Positions 26,632 through 36,276 are shown, numbered from the stretch's first letter. The stretch: DNA of 64,000 nt from Oryzomonas sp. (GCA_031292255.1 JARLHN010000009.1:1-64000); one strand, 5' to 3'. Notes: generated from the letters alone by a model not told the origin. Translations and numbers: made by a program.

Positions 26632-27143
26632 ACTACGTGTCCCTGTTTGAAACCAGTTTGGGGGTAGGCGTTGTCCAAGCCGGCGATGGCGGTGTCTGCC
26701 GGGTGTATCTCCCAACGGGGGATGACTCATATCGGAGGGAATTCAGCGCAGTGCCCCCATCGGAACTGACGCAACGGACGGCTGAAACGTTAAAGCGTTA
26801 CTTTAAGGGGGAACGGCAAACATTCAATGACATACCGGTTGACCTGTCCGTTGTCACTCCTTTTAGAAGACGGATTCTGGAACTTATTCGTTCCATTCCC
26901 TTCGGCGAGGTGCGGTCATACGGGCAGATTGCCGGGTTGGCCGGAGCGCCGGGGGCGGCACGCGCCATCGGCGGCGCCATGGCCTGCAACCCCCTGCCGG
27001 TCATCATCCCCTGTCATCGCGTTGTCGCAGGCGACGGGAGGCTAACCGGCTTCAGCGCTCCCGGCGGCATTACCTGTAAAGAATATCTTTTACGCCTGGA
27101 AGATGTTGAATTTAAAGGGCAACGAATTTTTCTGAAAAAATGA
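26628..27143 (+). CDS. ogt: Methylated-DNA-protein-cysteine methyltransferase (Ogt/MGMT)
   Basis: This 171-residue suicide DNA-repair enzyme transfers O6-alkyl groups from guanine to its own cysteine. It shows the active-site motif PVIIPCHRVVA (acceptor Cys) near residue 127 and the DNA-binding segment SIPFGEVRSYGQIAGLAG. The N-terminal domain is short, as in Ogt rather than Ada. The ATG overlaps the murJ stop. It converges on mazG across a 410-base gap with DnaA boxes. Confidence 0.93.
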   Translation: MNYVSLFETSLGVGVVQAGDGGVCRVYLPTGDDSYRREFSAVPPSELTQRTAETLKRYFKGERQTFNDIPVDLSVVTPFRRRILELIRSIPFGEVRSYGQIAGLAGAPGAARAIGGAMACNPLPVIIPCHRVVAGDGRLTGFSAPGGITCKEYLLRLEDVEFKGQRIFLKK

Positions 27144-27334
27144 CAGTTATGAACAGCCGAACTTGGCATGAAAATTATTTGTTGCATCCAAGCGGCGGCT
27201 GGCGGCCTAACCACCCAAAATTCCGGGAGTCAAATATAACTTATCGAAATAACGACAGAATATGTTTGTGTAAAAAAAGGGCAAAGTGTAAAAATCACTT
27301 GAAAAAATATAACTTTTGTATTTCATCAACATCG

Positions 27335-27368
27335 TTGTCCACATGTTATCCACAATTTTTGTGGATAA
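27335..27368. promoter_or_regulatory. Cluster of three DnaA boxes
   Basis: TTGTCCACA (27335-27343), TTATCCACA (27346-27354) and TGTGGATAA (27360-27368, the consensus box on the minus strand) sit within 34 bases. Two are perfect TTATCCACA boxes in opposite orientations. About 100 bases of AT-rich sequence lie to the left (27230-27330). The site is between convergent genes, so it is not a promoter for either. It could be a replication origin, a DnaA-titration site or a DnaA-reactivating site. Confidence 0.65.
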
Positions 27369-27391
27369 GCTGCAACATGACGGTAAAAGGT

Positions 27392-27407
27392 GTCACATTA
27401 CTGTGAC
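27392..27407. repeat. Inverted repeat beside the DnaA boxes
   Basis: GTCACA-TTAC-TGTGAC is a perfect palindrome 24 bases right of the last DnaA box, and a further GTCACA follows at 27422. It may be part of the same regulatory or replication site. Confidence 0.5.
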
Positions 27408-27431
27408 TTATACCGCAACAAGTCACATATA

Positions 27432-27550
27432 CCGATTTCAAATCAAGGATGAAATCAAGGCGGCGGGGATTGAGGCGACGAAGACGTACAGCTAGTACGT
27501 TGAGGAGCCGAAGACGAGCCAACGCAGATAGCGCCTTGATTTGGAATTGG
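27432..27550. repeat. Dispersed intergenic repeat with terminal inverted repeats
   Basis: CCGATTTCAAATCAAGG at 27432-27448 is an imperfect reverse complement of CCTTGATTTGGAATTGG at 27534-27550. The inner part contains GTACAGCTAGTACGTTGAGG and CGAAGACGAGCCAACGC. A partial inverted copy occurs at 49690-49731. It ends three bases from the mazG stop and resembles a short MITE-like repeat. Confidence 0.6.
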
Positions 27551-27552
27551 TA

Positions 27553-28353
27553 TCATTCGAGTTTTTTGGCCTCTTCCCATAAGCGATCCATGTCGGCAAG
27601 CGGGGTTTCATTCATCTTCTTGCCCTGGCTCCGGAGGTTTTCCTCCACATACTGGAAGCGCCGCTGAAAACGATTGATCGTTTTGCGCAGAGCCTCCTCG
27701 GGATTGAGCGACAGGAAACGCCCCAGGTTGACGATGGCGAACAGCAGGTCGCCCAACTCGTCCTCCATGCGACTCTCGTTTCCCCCTTCCCAGGCCTCCT
27801 CGAACTCGTGCAACTCCTCCATGACCTTGGCAAAGACCTGGTCGGCATGTTCCCAGTCAAAACCGACCCGCGATGCTTTTTCCGTGATCTTCTGGGCCTT
27901 GAGGAGCGCCGGCAGGTGGGGAGGCACGCCGGACAGGGCCGATGGGCGCTCTTCGCCTTTTTCGGCCTTTTTGATGCGTTCCCAGTTCTCGACCTGTGCG
28001 GCGCTGTCGCTGATCTGCAGGTCGCCAAAGACATGGGGATGGCGCCTGACGAGTTTTTCGCAGAGCGTTCGGATGACGTCGGCCATGTCAAAGTCACCCG
28101 TTTCTTCGGCAATTGCAGCATGAAAGACCGGTTGCAGAAGCAGGTCGCCCAGTTCCTCCTTCAGATGCTCTGGAGATTTTGCATCAATCGCCTCGATGAC
28201 CTCATAGGTCTCTTCCAGCAGATAGCGCGTCAGGCTCTCATGGGTTTGTTCGGCGTCCCAAGGGCAACCGCCGGGGCCGCGCAGGCGGCGCATGATGTTC
28301 AGCAGGTCGTCAAATGTGCTCCGGTCGGCGTGTATGGCGGTCTCAGTACTCAT
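27553..28353 (-). CDS. mazG: Nucleoside triphosphate pyrophosphohydrolase MazG
   Basis: MazG hydrolyses (d)NTPs to monophosphates and pyrophosphate and cleans up aberrant nucleotides. The 266-residue protein has two MazG domains. The first carries CPWDAEQTHESLTRYLLEETYE and EELGDLLLQPVFHA, with the metal-binding EExxE and ExxD residues. The second has MEDELGDLLFAIVNLGRFL. Length matches the two-domain E. coli form. Its start overlaps the stop of the upstream exported-protein gene by four bases. Confidence 0.94.
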   Translation of the reverse strand: MSTETAIHADRSTFDDLLNIMRRLRGPGGCPWDAEQTHESLTRYLLEETYEVIEAIDAKSPEHLKEELGDLLLQPVFHAAIAEETGDFDMADVIRTLCEKLVRRHPHVFGDLQISDSAAQVENWERIKKAEKGEERPSALSGVPPHLPALLKAQKITEKASRVGFDWEHADQVFAKVMEELHEFEEAWEGGNESRMEDELGDLLFAIVNLGRFLSLNPEEALRKTINRFQRRFQYVEENLRSQGKKMNETPLADMDRLWEEAKKLE

Positions 28354-29258
28354 TTCGCGGCCGCCAGTTCTGCCGAGAGTTCATCGAAGAGGGCCAGGGA
28401 TTTTACGCTTGCCGCTTCTTTCTTCGTGATCTCCTCGAAGGATTTCAGTTTACCGTTAAAGCGGTCGGCCTGAGTCTTCAGGTTGTAGGCGCTTTCGGAC
28501 AGAAAGCTCTTTTCCTTGGGATCGATGTCTTTTTTCACCAGCCCCTTGAACTTATTCCAATATTCGTCCGTTCCGCTGGCATAGTGGTGCACACTTTCCA
28601 GGAAGGAGAGGGCGCCGGACGAGAGGTCGGCGACCATGGCCAGTTTCGCCTGGGAATCGTTCATATCCTTCAGCAATTTCTTGTCGGCATAGTTGGATGC
28701 TTCGGTTATTGCTCTTTCATCCAGCGGTTTGGCCGGATCGATGGCATCAACCAGGGAGATGAAGCGTTGTGACGAGTTCAGGTAATTTGTGACGGAAACA
28801 GAGGCGTTATTGAGTGCAACCGTAAACTGGGTGATGAACTTGGTAAAGATCGAAGCCTGACCGGCGTAGGGAATCGGGAGCATCTTGGCTATGACCGCTG
28901 CATAGGAACCGGCCTTGATATAGCGATCATATCCTGCCAGGTTGGTGCTCATCCATCTGACGAACCCCTCGAAATCACTGGTGGCCAGGCGCTGGGTCTT
29001 GACATCGGCGGCGATTTCCTTGAGACGCTGGACCTTTTTCTGACGCAGGCGTTCGAGGGATATGGTCTTGACGGCTTCGAGTTGTTTGATCTTGAGTTTG
29101 AGACCTTCGTTTTCAAGTTGGAGGTTGAACAACCGCTCCTCGTTTGGTGTGGTCGGTCCGCAGACATTTTCTTCGGCTTGCGCGCCGGCAAAGGAGAACA
29201 GGACCAGGGCAGCCAGAACAATTGTCGTCATGGCGGATGAACGTCGTCTTTCGGTCAT
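28350..29258 (-). CDS. Exported coiled-coil protein of unknown function
   Basis: This 302-residue protein starts with a basic stretch (MTERRR), a hydrophobic core and an AGAQA cleavage site near residue 28, so it is probably periplasmic. A Leu/Lys/Glu-rich coiled coil covers about residues 40-85. The rest is helical with no recognised enzyme motif. An in-frame Met at residue 10 could be the real start. Overlap with mazG (ATGA) implies co-transcription, although the products should work in different compartments. Confidence 0.7.
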   Translation of the reverse strand: MTERRRSSAMTTIVLAALVLFSFAGAQAEENVCGPTTPNEERLFNLQLENEGLKLKIKQLEAVKTISLERLRQKKVQRLKEIAADVKTQRLATSDFEGFVRWMSTNLAGYDRYIKAGSYAAVIAKMLPIPYAGQASIFTKFITQFTVALNNASVSVTNYLNSSQRFISLVDAIDPAKPLDERAITEASNYADKKLLKDMNDSQAKLAMVADLSSGALSFLESVHHYASGTDEYWNKFKGLVKKDIDPKEKSFLSESAYNLKTQADRFNGKLKSFEEITKKEAASVKSLALFDELSAELAAAK

Positions 29259-29475
29259 AATTGATGCATCCTTTTCTTTTGGTGGGTAGGCGTGAGTGCG
29301 CTCGGTTTTTTATAGCTCTGCACCGGGCACAATGCAACGTCTTTTGCCATGCTGTCCGTGCATGCGGCTACAATGATTGCATTTGGCTCCGCGCTGTACT
29401 ACCATGAATGCGCTGGCTCGGTGCCCTTTGCCTGCCTCGCAGCCGAACGAAGTTCACGTGATAGAGGCTGAAGTC

Positions 29476-30795
29476 ATGCCATTTCCCGGACATTTTCGTT
29501 TAAGTCTGATTCAGAAGATGATTGTCAGCTTTGCCCTTTGCGGGATATGCATGATGGCGGCGCTGGTGTATGCCGTTGTCGGTCTGGGCACGATGCACCG
29601 CTTGGAGGAGGAGATTGCCAGAAACGACCTGGCTGCTGCGACCACCACCATTACTCTGCGTGAGATGCTGCTGACGCAGGAACGATATGTCGGCAGGTTT
29701 CAGATCTTGCGGCAACCGGTATTTCGTGAGCTTTACGACCGGAATGCAGAAAAATTCCGGTCAGAACTGGCTTCTCTGCGGCGCGTCTACCGGGGGGATG
29801 CCCTGGACAGGCTGATTACGGCATACGCTGCATACGCAAACCTGACCAGGCAGATGTTCCTCGGCAAGGGTGTCGATGACGAGGCCATGAAGCGGGATGC
29901 GGCGCTGGTGGAAGATGTCATCGAGCATATCCGGGTGGAACAAAAGGAATCCCTGGCGACCAAACTGAGGCTGTCCGACGAAAAAGAGGCCAAGATCGTC
30001 ACCCGCTCCATAGGGTTGGCCTTTGTCGGCGCGTTGTCGGCCTTGTTGGTGGCCATCTACCTGATCTACACCTTCGCCTCATCCATCGGCAAGTTGCAAA
30101 CCGCCACCCACCGCATTGCAGCCGGCGATTTCGATCACGACCCCGGCATACCGCCGGGGGACGAGATCGGTACCCTGGCGCAGGACTTTACGCGTATGGC
30201 GGCCAGACTTAAGGAGTTGGAACAGATAAGCCTCGACGCCAGTCCCCTGACCCGCCTGCCGGGAAACATTGCGATTGAGCGTTCCATCAGCCGGCGTCTG
30301 CGTGAACGGTCGCCGTTTGCCATGTGCTACCTGGACCTGGATAACTTCAAATCCTACAATGATCGCTACGGCTACATCAAAGCCAGTGAAATACTGCGCG
30401 AGACCGGGGAGTTGATCCATAATGCCGTCAAACGCCTGAATGATCCCGAAGCTTTTGTCGGGCACATCGGCGGCGACGATTTCGTCGTCATCGTCAGCGC
30501 TCAACTGGCCAAATCCGCCTGCCAGACGATCATCCGGGAGTTCGACGCCATGATCCCGTTCTTTTATTCCGATGAGGACCGCGCTGCCGGATCATTTGAA
30601 GGGGTTGACCGTTATGGTGTGCCGCGGGTATTTCCGATCATATCCATCTCGATTGCCGTGCTGGTCTGCGAGCCGGGCGATTATGCCACCGCCGCCGAGA
30701 TCGCAACGGCAGCGGCCCAGGTCAAATATCACGTCAAGGAATCCTCGGGCAGCAACTATATCATCGTGAGAGAGGCAGACAACCATGATGCCTGA
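29476..30795 (+). CDS. Membrane HAMP protein with degenerate GGDEF domain
   Basis: The start is set at ATG 29476, eight bases after an AGAGG element. ATG 29404 would add 24 residues. The 439-residue product has a membrane helix near residues 12-36, a helical periplasmic sensor region to about 175, a second helix near 180-200, a HAMP domain, then a GGDEF-like domain from about 240. The signature reads GGDDF, not GGDEF, and no RxxD inhibitory site is present. SPLTRLPGN replaces the usual DPLTGLxN. Cyclase activity is therefore doubtful, and it may act as a c-di-GMP or GTP sensor. It overlaps the next gene by 11 bases. Confidence 0.82.
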   Translation: MPFPGHFRLSLIQKMIVSFALCGICMMAALVYAVVGLGTMHRLEEEIARNDLAAATTTITLREMLLTQERYVGRFQILRQPVFRELYDRNAEKFRSELASLRRVYRGDALDRLITAYAAYANLTRQMFLGKGVDDEAMKRDAALVEDVIEHIRVEQKESLATKLRLSDEKEAKIVTRSIGLAFVGALSALLVAIYLIYTFASSIGKLQTATHRIAAGDFDHDPGIPPGDEIGTLAQDFTRMAARLKELEQISLDASPLTRLPGNIAIERSISRRLRERSPFAMCYLDLDNFKSYNDRYGYIKASEILRETGELIHNAVKRLNDPEAFVGHIGGDDFVVIVSAQLAKSACQTIIREFDAMIPFFYSDEDRAAGSFEGVDRYGVPRVFPIISISIAVLVCEPGDYATAAEIATAAAQVKYHVKESSGSNYIIVREADNHDA

Positions 30796-31309
30796 ACGGA
30801 TCATTGCGCTCGTTCTGGCGCTCATGCTGGCGATTACCGGGGGGTGCGGCATGCTGCGGAGCAAACCGCTTCCCGAGTCTGGCGCGGCTGTTGAGCAGGA
30901 GCGCCGGTTCGCCGGGGCGCTGCAGTATCTGTTGCAGGGAAAAGAAAGGGCCGCAGAGGGGCTGCTGGAACAGGTTGTCGCCGGCAAGGCGTTGCCCGGC
31001 GTGACGGATGAAGCACTTTTCCGGCTTGCCCTGCTCCACCTGCGTGACGAGGGTGGAAAAGGCGACGTCCATGCCCAAGCTGTGCTGACAAGGCTGAAGA
31101 AAGAGTATCCCCGCAGCATCTGGACCCGGCAGGCGGCGCCTTTGACCGCCTACCTGGCGGGAGTGGGCGCTCTTCGCGACAGCCAGCGTGAGCTGAAAAC
31201 CCTGCGGGAACGGAGCCAATCCCTCATCCGAGACAACAAGGAATTGCGCCAAAGCCTCGAACGCTTGAAAAACCTGGATATTGAGCTGGAACAGAAGATC
31301 CAGCGCTGA
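30785..31309 (+). CDS. Putative lipoprotein (174 aa)
   Basis: The N-terminus is a lipoprotein signal: basic PER, hydrophobic core, then ITGGCG, with cysteine near residue 21 as the likely lipidated residue. The rest is helical with TPR-like units (EALFRLALLHLRDEGGKGDVHAQAVL) and a C-terminal coiled coil from about 135 to 174. It overlaps the end of the HAMP-GGDEF-like gene, so the two are probably coupled. It could be an envelope partner of that sensor. The family is not recognised. Confidence 0.72.
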   Translation: MMPERIIALVLALMLAITGGCGMLRSKPLPESGAAVEQERRFAGALQYLLQGKERAAEGLLEQVVAGKALPGVTDEALFRLALLHLRDEGGKGDVHAQAVLTRLKKEYPRSIWTRQAAPLTAYLAGVGALRDSQRELKTLRERSQSLIRDNKELRQSLERLKNLDIELEQKIQR

Positions 31310-31311
31310 AC

Positions 31312-32439
31312 TTAGTGTCCCGGGTGCTTTTTCCCTTCATTACCCAGATATTCCCCCAGGAACGCACCCTTGTATTCCATGAACCGGTCGTTGGCTATCG
31401 CCTCCCTGATCCCGGCCATCATGGTCATGTAGAAGTGGATATTGTGCAGGGCGGACAGTACCGCCGACAACACCTCGTTGGCCACGAACAGGTGGTGGAT
31501 ATAGGCACGGGTGAAATGACGGCAGGTGTAGCAGTCGCAACTGGGATCGATGGGGAAAAAATCGCGCTTGTAATTCTTGTTGGTAAGGCGGATCTTGCCC
31601 CGCCGTGTGAAGAGCGTGGCACTGCGGGCGTAGCGGGTGGGTATGACGCAGTCGAACATGTCGATGCCGCGTTCGACGCTCTCCAGAATATCCTCGGGCA
31701 AACCGACCCCCATCAGGTAGCGCGGCTTATTCTCCGGCAGGTGCGGCGCCGTCCACCCCACCACCTTCTTGAGCAGCTCCAGCCCTTCGCCGACGCTGAC
31801 CCCGCCGATGGCATAGCCTGGAAGATCCAGCTTGCGCATCTCCCGGGCGCACATGGCGCGCAGATCCTCGTAAACACTCCCCTGAACGATGCCAAACAGG
31901 GCCTGGCCGTTGTCGCTCATGGCGTTTTGGCATTCCTTGAGCCAGCGGATGGTCTTGTGGGTGGACTGTTCGGCGTATGACTTGTCGCAGGGGTAGGGGA
32001 TGCACTCGTCGAAGGCCATGATGATGTCGGCCCCCAGGTCCTGTTGAATGCGGGTGGCGCTGGCCGGGTCGAGATAGATCTCTTCTCCGGTTACCTCGTG
32101 TTTGAAGAAGACCCCGTCCTCGGTGATCCGTTTATTGGGAAGCGAAAAAACCTGGAACCCCCCCGAATCGGTCAGGATCGGCTTATCCCAGGCCATGAAT
32201 TTGTGCAGGCCGCCCGCCTTTTTCACCAGTCCCTCGCCCGGTTGCAGATGAAGATGGTAGGTGTTGCTGAGGATGATCCGTGCGCCGGTTTCCTCGATTT
32301 GCGCCGGGGTGAGTGGTTTCATGGCGCCGTGAGTGGCCACAGGCATGAAAATCGGTGTGGGAATCTCGCCCCGGGAGGTGGTGACAAGGCCCAGGCGGGC
32401 AGCGCAGTGGTTGTCTTTTTTGATCAATTGGAATAACAT
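31312..32439 (-). CDS. tgt: Queuine/preQ1 tRNA-ribosyltransferase Tgt
   Basis: Tgt exchanges guanine 34 of GUN-anticodon tRNAs for preQ1. The 375-residue protein has the active-site region LTDSGGFQVFSL near residue 90, the base-recognition motif GYAIGGVSVGE, and the zinc site CDCYTCRHFTRAYIHHL. Length is typical. It is convergent with the lipoprotein gene, two bases apart. CGAGGAG precedes the ATG on the minus strand. With queD and queE it shows that the organism makes queuosine. Confidence 0.96.
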   Translation of the reverse strand: MLFQLIKKDNHCAARLGLVTTSRGEIPTPIFMPVATHGAMKPLTPAQIEETGARIILSNTYHLHLQPGEGLVKKAGGLHKFMAWDKPILTDSGGFQVFSLPNKRITEDGVFFKHEVTGEEIYLDPASATRIQQDLGADIIMAFDECIPYPCDKSYAEQSTHKTIRWLKECQNAMSDNGQALFGIVQGSVYEDLRAMCAREMRKLDLPGYAIGGVSVGEGLELLKKVVGWTAPHLPENKPRYLMGVGLPEDILESVERGIDMFDCVIPTRYARSATLFTRRGKIRLTNKNYKRDFFPIDPSCDCYTCRHFTRAYIHHLFVANEVLSAVLSALHNIHFYMTMMAGIREAIANDRFMEYKGAFLGEYLGNEGKKHPGH

Positions 32440-32765
32440 TTAGCTCCTCGTTATCAAATCCGTTCTGAAGCAGTTCGCATCATAGCCGCGGCAGACGCGC
32501 CGCAGAATCGGTTGCCGGTGGGAATCATATCATTTGCTACAAACAAAATGTTTCAACAGATTGTAGCTTACTATCAGAATGTGAACCCGAATGCAATCAC
32601 GCTTACTGTTGATCAAAGAGGCGTTTCATCGGTATTCTGTATACATAAAAACCTTGCAATTTTTTATAACGGTGTTTAGTATGCCCTGTCTGGATTTCGC
32701 AGAGGAATTGACTTTGCATGTAATTGCATGATCTGCCGCATCAAATACACTCGAAGGAGGATAGT
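32440..32765. other. Intergenic region between tgt and the frd operon
   Basis: About 325 bases separate the divergent tgt and frd genes and should hold promoters for both. The part 32520-32740 is AT-rich. A repeated TTGCATG word (near 32713 and 32723) and AT-rich boxes are visible, but no promoter is clear enough to call. Confidence 0.4.
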
Positions 32766-32852
32766 ATGCAGGTCGTCTCAAGGTTGTGCTGGCGTGGTCC
32801 CCCGCGATTTTCCCCTGATTTGCTCTGTTCAATGTCATTTAATCTCATCTGA
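32766..32852 (+). CDS. Possible 28-residue leader peptide before frdC
   Basis: An ATG at 32766 lies seven bases after a strong GGAGG and opens a 28-codon frame ending at TGA 32850-32852. The stop overlaps (TGATG) an in-frame upstream ATG of frdC at 32852. The peptide is basic and contains WRGPPRF. It could couple translation into frdC or act as a leader. A chance ORF cannot be excluded. Confidence 0.35.
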   Translation: MQVVSRLCWRGPPRFSPDLLCSMSFNLI

Positions 32853-32893
32853 TGCCCAAGCAGTATCACCATTTTGAAAAGGAAGGAACTTTT

Positions 32894-33562
32894 ATGCAAC
32901 TGTCATCCTCGTCTATCGGCAGAAAGATCCTGATGGCGGTCACAGGCCAGGTAATGATCCTGTTCGCCCTGGTCCATCTGATCGGCAACACGACCATCTT
33001 CGGGTGGCTCCATGGGGGCATCAACGCCTATGCCGAACATCTCCATGCCTTGCCGCCGCTGGTATGGGCATTCCGGCTCTTTATGCTGGCAGCCGTCTCA
33101 ATTCATATCTGGTTCGGCATCCAGTTGACCATCGAGAACAGCGGCGGCCGGCCGCAACAGTATGCCGTCAAGTCAACCCAGAAGGCCACCTTTGCCAGTG
33201 AGAACATGATCTGGAGCGGTCTTCTCATTCTTGCATTCATTGTGTATCATCTGCTGCACTTCACCATGAAGTTGATCCCCGGAATGGTTCTGACAACCGA
33301 TCCCGAGGGTACGGTCAACGTGTTTACCATGGTGGTTTCCAGCTTCCAGAACGTTTTTGTTTGCGCCATCTATGCCGGTGGAATGGTGGCCCTGTTCCTC
33401 CATCTCACCCATGGTATCCAGAGCTCTTCGCAAACCTTGGGCTGCAGCAATAACCGCACCCTGCCCGTCATCATCAAGGCGGGTACACTGGTGGCTCTGG
33501 CCTTCCTGGTGGGGTATCTCACCATCCCGTTGTCAATTTTTGCTGGATTTCTGAAAGGTTAA
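32894..33562 (+). CDS. frdC: Fumarate reductase/succinate dehydrogenase cytochrome b subunit
   Basis: The start is placed at ATG 32894, preceded by GGAAGGAAC, giving [20 protein letters not shown]. An in-frame ATG at 32852 would add 14 residues. The 222-residue protein has five hydrophobic helices with conserved histidines (LVHLIGN, HIWFGI, YHLLHF, HLTHGI) that should ligate two hemes b, as in the Wolinella/Bacillus type. It anchors FrdAB in the inner membrane and handles menaquinone. In Geobacter the same complex serves as both fumarate reductase and succinate dehydrogenase. Confidence 0.93.
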   Translation: MQLSSSSIGRKILMAVTGQVMILFALVHLIGNTTIFGWLHGGINAYAEHLHALPPLVWAFRLFMLAAVSIHIWFGIQLTIENSGGRPQQYAVKSTQKATFASENMIWSGLLILAFIVYHLLHFTMKLIPGMVLTTDPEGTVNVFTMVVSSFQNVFVCAIYAGGMVALFLHLTHGIQSSSQTLGCSNNRTLPVIIKAGTLVALAFLVGYLTIPLSIFAGFLKG

Positions 33563-33572
33563 GGGGGTTACC

Positions 33573-35486
33573 GTGATACTTGATGGAAAATGTCCAACCG
33601 GACCAATTGAACAAACCTGGGACAAACACCGCTTTGACCTGAAGCTGGTCAATCCCGCCAATAAACGTAAATACAACGTCATCGTGGTCGGCACCGGCCT
33701 GGCCGGCGGCGCCGCCGCAGCTTCCCTGGGCGAGTTGGGCTATAACGTGCAGGCCTTCTGCTACCAGGACAGCCCGCGCCGCGCCCATTCAATCGCTGCC
33801 CAGGGCGGCATCAATGCCGCCAAGAACTACCCCAACGACGGCGACTCCATCTATCGTCTCTTTTATGACACCATCAAGGGGGGCGACTTCCGTGCCCGTG
33901 AGGCAGACGTCTGGCGTCTGGCCCAGGTGTCCAACAACATTATCGACCAGTGCGTGGCACAGGGCGTCCCCTTTGCACGGGACTATGCCGGCTACCTGGA
34001 TAACCGCTCCTTCGGCGGCGCCCAGGTCTCCCGCACCTTCTACGCCCGTGGCCAGACGGGCCAGCAGCTCCTTTTGGGCGCCTACTCGGCTCTGTCCCGC
34101 CAGATCAAGGCCGGCACGGTCAAGATGTACAACCGCCGCGAGATGCTCGACCTGGTCGTGGTGGACGGCGTGGCCCGCGGCATCACCGTACGCAACCTGG
34201 TGACCGGCGAATTGGAGAGCTATGCAGCCGACGCGGTCTGTCTCTGCACAGGCGGCTACGTCAACGTCTTCTACCTCTCCACCAATGCCATGGGCTGCTC
34301 GGTAACGGCCAACTGGAAGGCCCACAAGAAGGGCGCCCTGTTTGCCAATCCCTGTTACACCCAGATCCACCCGACCTGCATCCCCCAGGCCGGCGACTAC
34401 CAATCCAAGCTGACCCTCATGTCCGAGTCGCTGCGCAACGATGGCCGCTGCTGGGCGCCCAAGAAGAAGGGGGACACCCGTCCGCCCAACCAGATTCCCG
34501 AGGAGGATCGCGACTATTATCTGGAGCGCAAGTATCCGAGCTTCGGCAACCTGGCCCCGCGTGACATCGCCTCCCGCGCCGCCAAGGAACAGTGCGACGA
34601 CAGTCGCGGCGTCGGCCCGGGCGGGCGCGGCGTCTATCTGGACTTTGCCGATTCCATCAAGCGCCTGAGCGAGGACACGATCCGCGAGCGTTACGGCAAT
34701 CTATTCGAGATGTACGAAAAAATCACCGACGAAAACGCCTACAAGGTGCCGATGCGCATCTATCCGGCGCCCCATTACTCCATGGGCGGCCTGTGGGTCG
34801 ATTATAACCTGATGAGCAACGTCCCGGGCCTGTTCGTGCTGGGCGAGGCCAACTTCTCGGTCCACGGCGCCAACCGCCTGGGCGCCTCGGCCCTGATGCA
34901 GGGCCTGGCCGACGGCTACTTCGTTATTCCCTACACCATCGGCGGCTACCTGACGACGGTCAAACCGGGTCAGGTCAAGGAAGACCACGCCGAGTTCAAG
35001 AAGTCGGTCGAGGATGTCAACAGTGATGTCAACAAGCTCCTGTCCATCAACGGCAAACGCACCGTTACCGATTTCACACGGGAACTGGGCGGCCTGATGT
35101 GGGAAAACTGCGGCATGGCCCGCACCAAGGAGTCCCTGGAAAAAAACCTCAAGAAGATCCCGGCCCTGCGCGAGGAGTTCTGGAAAAACGTCAAGGTTAC
35201 CGGCAGCGGCGCCGACTTCAACCAGCAACTGGAGAACGCCGGCCGCACCGCCGACTTCCTGGAATTCGGCGAACTCATGTGCCGCGACGCGCTGCACCGC
35301 AACGAGTCCTGCGGTGGCCATTTCCGGTCGGAGTACCAGTACGACGACGGCGAGGCCAAGCGTGACGACGTCAATTTCTGCTATGTGGGCGCCTGGGAAT
35401 TCAAGGGCGTGAACGCGGAACCCGAGCTGCACAAGGAGCCGCTGCAATTCGAGAATGTACATCTCGCCGTAAGGAGCTACAAATAA
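33573..35486 (+). CDS. frdA: Fumarate reductase/succinate dehydrogenase flavoprotein subunit
   Basis: This 637-residue catalytic subunit starts at GTG 33573 after GGGGGTT. It has the FAD-binding [20 protein letters not shown] near residue 30 and the flavinylation histidine in [16 protein letters not shown]. Active-site motifs include the HPTCIP region and [20 protein letters not shown]. It interconverts succinate and fumarate at the inner membrane. The frdB start overlaps its last base. Confidence 0.95.
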   Translation: MILDGKCPTGPIEQTWDKHRFDLKLVNPANKRKYNVIVVGTGLAGGAAAASLGELGYNVQAFCYQDSPRRAHSIAAQGGINAAKNYPNDGDSIYRLFYDTIKGGDFRAREADVWRLAQVSNNIIDQCVAQGVPFARDYAGYLDNRSFGGAQVSRTFYARGQTGQQLLLGAYSALSRQIKAGTVKMYNRREMLDLVVVDGVARGITVRNLVTGELESYAADAVCLCTGGYVNVFYLSTNAMGCSVTANWKAHKKGALFANPCYTQIHPTCIPQAGDYQSKLTLMSESLRNDGRCWAPKKKGDTRPPNQIPEEDRDYYLERKYPSFGNLAPRDIASRAAKEQCDDSRGVGPGGRGVYLDFADSIKRLSEDTIRERYGNLFEMYEKITDENAYKVPMRIYPAPHYSMGGLWVDYNLMSNVPGLFVLGEANFSVHGANRLGASALMQGLADGYFVIPYTIGGYLTTVKPGQVKEDHAEFKKSVEDVNSDVNKLLSINGKRTVTDFTRELGGLMWENCGMARTKESLEKNLKKIPALREEFWKNVKVTGSGADFNQQLENAGRTADFLEFGELMCRDALHRNESCGGHFRSEYQYDDGEAKRDDVNFCYVGAWEFKGVNAEPELHKEPLQFENVHLAVRSYK

Positions 35487-36244
35487 TGAGCGATCACAAG
35501 ACCATGACACTGACACTGATCGTGTGGCGCCAGAAAAATGCCAGCGATCCCGGCAAATTCGAAACCTATACCGCCAAGAACATTACCGATCACCATTCCT
35601 TTCTGGAGATGCTCGACTGCGTCAACGAGGACCTGATCCTCGAGGGCAAGGAACCGATCGTGTTTGACCATGACTGCCGCGAGGGCATCTGCGGCATGTG
35701 CTCCCAGGTGATCAACGGCGCACCTCACGGCGGCCAGGAGCGCACCACCGTCTGCCAGCTTCACATGCGCAAGTTCAAGGACGGCGACACCATCTACATC
35801 GAACCCTGGAGGGCGCGTGCCTTCCCGATCGTCAAGGACCTGGTCGTTGACCGCACGGCCCTGGATACGATCATCCAGGCCGGCGGCTATACCTCCTGCC
35901 ACACCGGCGGCGTTGCCGACGGCAACGCGATCCTGATCCCCAAACCGGTGGCCGACGAGGCCATGGATGCCGCCGAGTGCGTCGGTTGCGGGGCCTGCGT
36001 GGCCGGCTGCCCCAACGGTGCCGCCATGCTGTTTACCGGCGCCAAGGTCTCCCAACTGTCGCTTCTGCCACAGGGCAAGGGAGAGGCTGCCGCTCGCGTC
36101 AAGGCCATGACCGCGGCCATGACCGAATGCGGTTTCGGAAACTGCACCAACCATTACGAGTGCCAGGCCGCCTGTCCCAAGGGGATCAACGTCAAGTTCA
36201 TCGCCCGCATGAACCGCGATTTCCTCAAGGCGCAGTTCGCCTAA
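35486..36244 (+). CDS. frdB: Fumarate reductase/succinate dehydrogenase iron-sulfur subunit
   Basis: This 252-residue electron-transfer subunit has an N-terminal plant-type [2Fe-2S] domain (CREGICGMC plus a later Cys in TTVCQLH). Its C-terminal domain carries [12 protein letters not shown] and a third cysteine group ([15 protein letters not shown]) for the [4Fe-4S] and [3Fe-4S] clusters. It passes electrons between FrdA and FrdC. A strong terminator follows. Confidence 0.95.
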   Translation: MSDHKTMTLTLIVWRQKNASDPGKFETYTAKNITDHHSFLEMLDCVNEDLILEGKEPIVFDHDCREGICGMCSQVINGAPHGGQERTTVCQLHMRKFKDGDTIYIEPWRARAFPIVKDLVVDRTALDTIIQAGGYTSCHTGGVADGNAILIPKPVADEAMDAAECVGCGACVAGCPNGAAMLFTGAKVSQLSLLPQGKGEAAARVKAMTAAMTECGFGNCTNHYECQAACPKGINVKFIARMNRDFLKAQFA

Positions 36245-36276
36245 TTCTGATATGTTTTAAGCCGTTATGTGTTACA

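Noticed and set aside
27165-27188. Sigma-54-type promoter near TTGGCATG
   Set aside because: The GG and GC elements are too far apart for the -24/-12 spacing.
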